Part shown: positions 21,895 to 22,306 of the stretch, one piece after another | Layout: every line of letters begins with the position of its first letter | Numbering within the stretch: position 1 is the stretch's first letter | Assembly: GCA_900541715.1 (NCBI GenBank) | Contig: UQLI01000033.1 | Span: forward strand, 1 to 22,306 | DNA from: an uncultured Collinsella sp. | Lineage (GTDB): Bacteria; Actinomycetota; Coriobacteriia; Coriobacteriales; Coriobacteriaceae | Reading direction: 5' to 3' | DNA: 22,306 bases | Notes under the pieces: model-generated | Databases searched by the model: none | Told to the model about the DNA's origin: nothing | Seen by the model: the letters and a program-made list of their open reading frames with translations, nothing else | Position numbers and translations under genes: made by a program

Positions 21895-22306
21895 GTGATT
21901 GATTCGGAACAGTTTAAGCAACATATGGTCAAGGCCGTGGAGGAGATTCGTGCCACCAATCCGATGGCCGGCTCCATCACCAACACGGTGACGATCGACT
22001 TTGTCGCCAACGCGCAGCTCGCTGTGGGTGGATCGGCCGCCATGGTCTATCTTCCCGACGAGGGCGAGGCGCTCGTTGCCGGCGGCGGCGCCATCTATCT
22101 CAATATGGGCACGCTCTTCCCCATTTACGAGCAAACGATTCCCCGCGCGGCCAAGGCGGCACACGACGCCGGCAAGCCCTGGGTACTCGATCCGGTGGGC
22201 CTGGGCATCGGCAGTCTGCGCACCCAGTTGGTAAACGAGCTTAAGCAGTACAAGCCCGCCATCGTGCGCGGCAACGCCTCCGAGATCATCGCGCTCGCCG
22301 GCCTGT
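21895..22306 (+). CDS. thiM: Hydroxyethylthiazole kinase ThiM (partial, 3' end outside window)
   Basis: 137 codons are present. The GTG at 21895 is the start: AAGGAGG lies eight bases upstream, and the ATG at 21889 is out of frame and meets a stop after four codons. Residues PMAGSITNTVTIDFVANAQLAVGGSAAMV (24-51) form the substrate-binding N-terminus of ThiM. LDPVGLGIGSLR (98-109) and RGNASEI (125-131) are family signatures for phosphate and ATP binding. The enzyme phosphorylates 4-methyl-5-hydroxyethylthiazole for thiamine salvage in the cytoplasm. Control by the TPP riboswitch just upstream agrees with this. Further thi genes may follow outside the window. Confidence 0.95.
   Translation, partial: MIDSEQFKQHMVKAVEEIRATNPMAGSITNTVTIDFVANAQLAVGGSAAMVYLPDEGEALVAGGGAIYLNMGTLFPIYEQTIPRAAKAAHDAGKPWVLDPVGLGIGSLRTQLVNELKQYKPAIVRGNASEIIALAGL

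Overview
The window reads as chromosomal DNA of a gut actinobacterium of class Coriobacteriia, most likely Collinsella or a close relative. The reasons are the high G+C, a complete bile salt hydrolase, LAATG-type cell-wall sorting signals, and the general look of the proteins. The genus is inferred from memory of such genomes, not from a database search. There are 16 protein genes (two run off the ends), no tRNA or rRNA, no CRISPR array, and no recognisable transposase or phage gene. No gap between genes exceeds about 275 bases.

Layout. 1-711 (-): start of a MarR-like winged-helix protein with an acidic N-terminus and an RGG-rich tail. 864-2276 (-): 14-helix MFS exporter. 2481-2891 (+): short peptide-deformylase-like protein. 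2967-4487 (-): XRE-type DNA-binding domain fused to an AlaA-type aminotransferase, with phased AAAGTTCAATTT repeats in its promoter and a second ribosome binding site ahead of the enzyme part. 4650-5507 (-) and 5626-6537 (+): divergent LysR regulator and EamA transporter. 6677-8926 (+): Kup potassium transporter. 9006-9971 (-): bile salt hydrolase. 10107-10526 (-): a second deformylase-like protein that lacks the catalytic Glu. 10720-12033 (+): AzgA-like purine permease. 12241-14016 and 14288-16072 (+): two tandem LAATG-anchored beta-helix surface proteins. 16280-16945 (+): small esterase. 17007-18341 (-): UraA-like permease. 18465-19598 (-): MetE/YxjG-type methyltransferase. 19754-20650 and 20661-21569 (-): LysR regulator and HAD phosphatase, probably one operon. 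21610-21711: long nested inverted repeat. 21739-21873 and 21895-end (+): TPP riboswitch with terminator controlling thiM.

Most of the window is housekeeping uptake and metabolism: purine and uracil uptake, K+ uptake, methionine, thiamine salvage, alanine transamination and bile salt deconjugation. Five things stand out. First, the HTH-aminotransferase fusion has a built-in second start and what looks like its own operator array. Second, a roughly 2.05-kb tandem duplication carried the last 14 codons and the terminator of the neighbouring permease with the surface-protein gene, leaving a readable scar. Third, two deformylase paralogues are each damaged at a different active-site position. Fourth, there is a perfect 35-bp inverted repeat whose arms are themselves palindromic. 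Fifth, several perfect palindromes lie in regulatory gaps beside LysR genes and kup.
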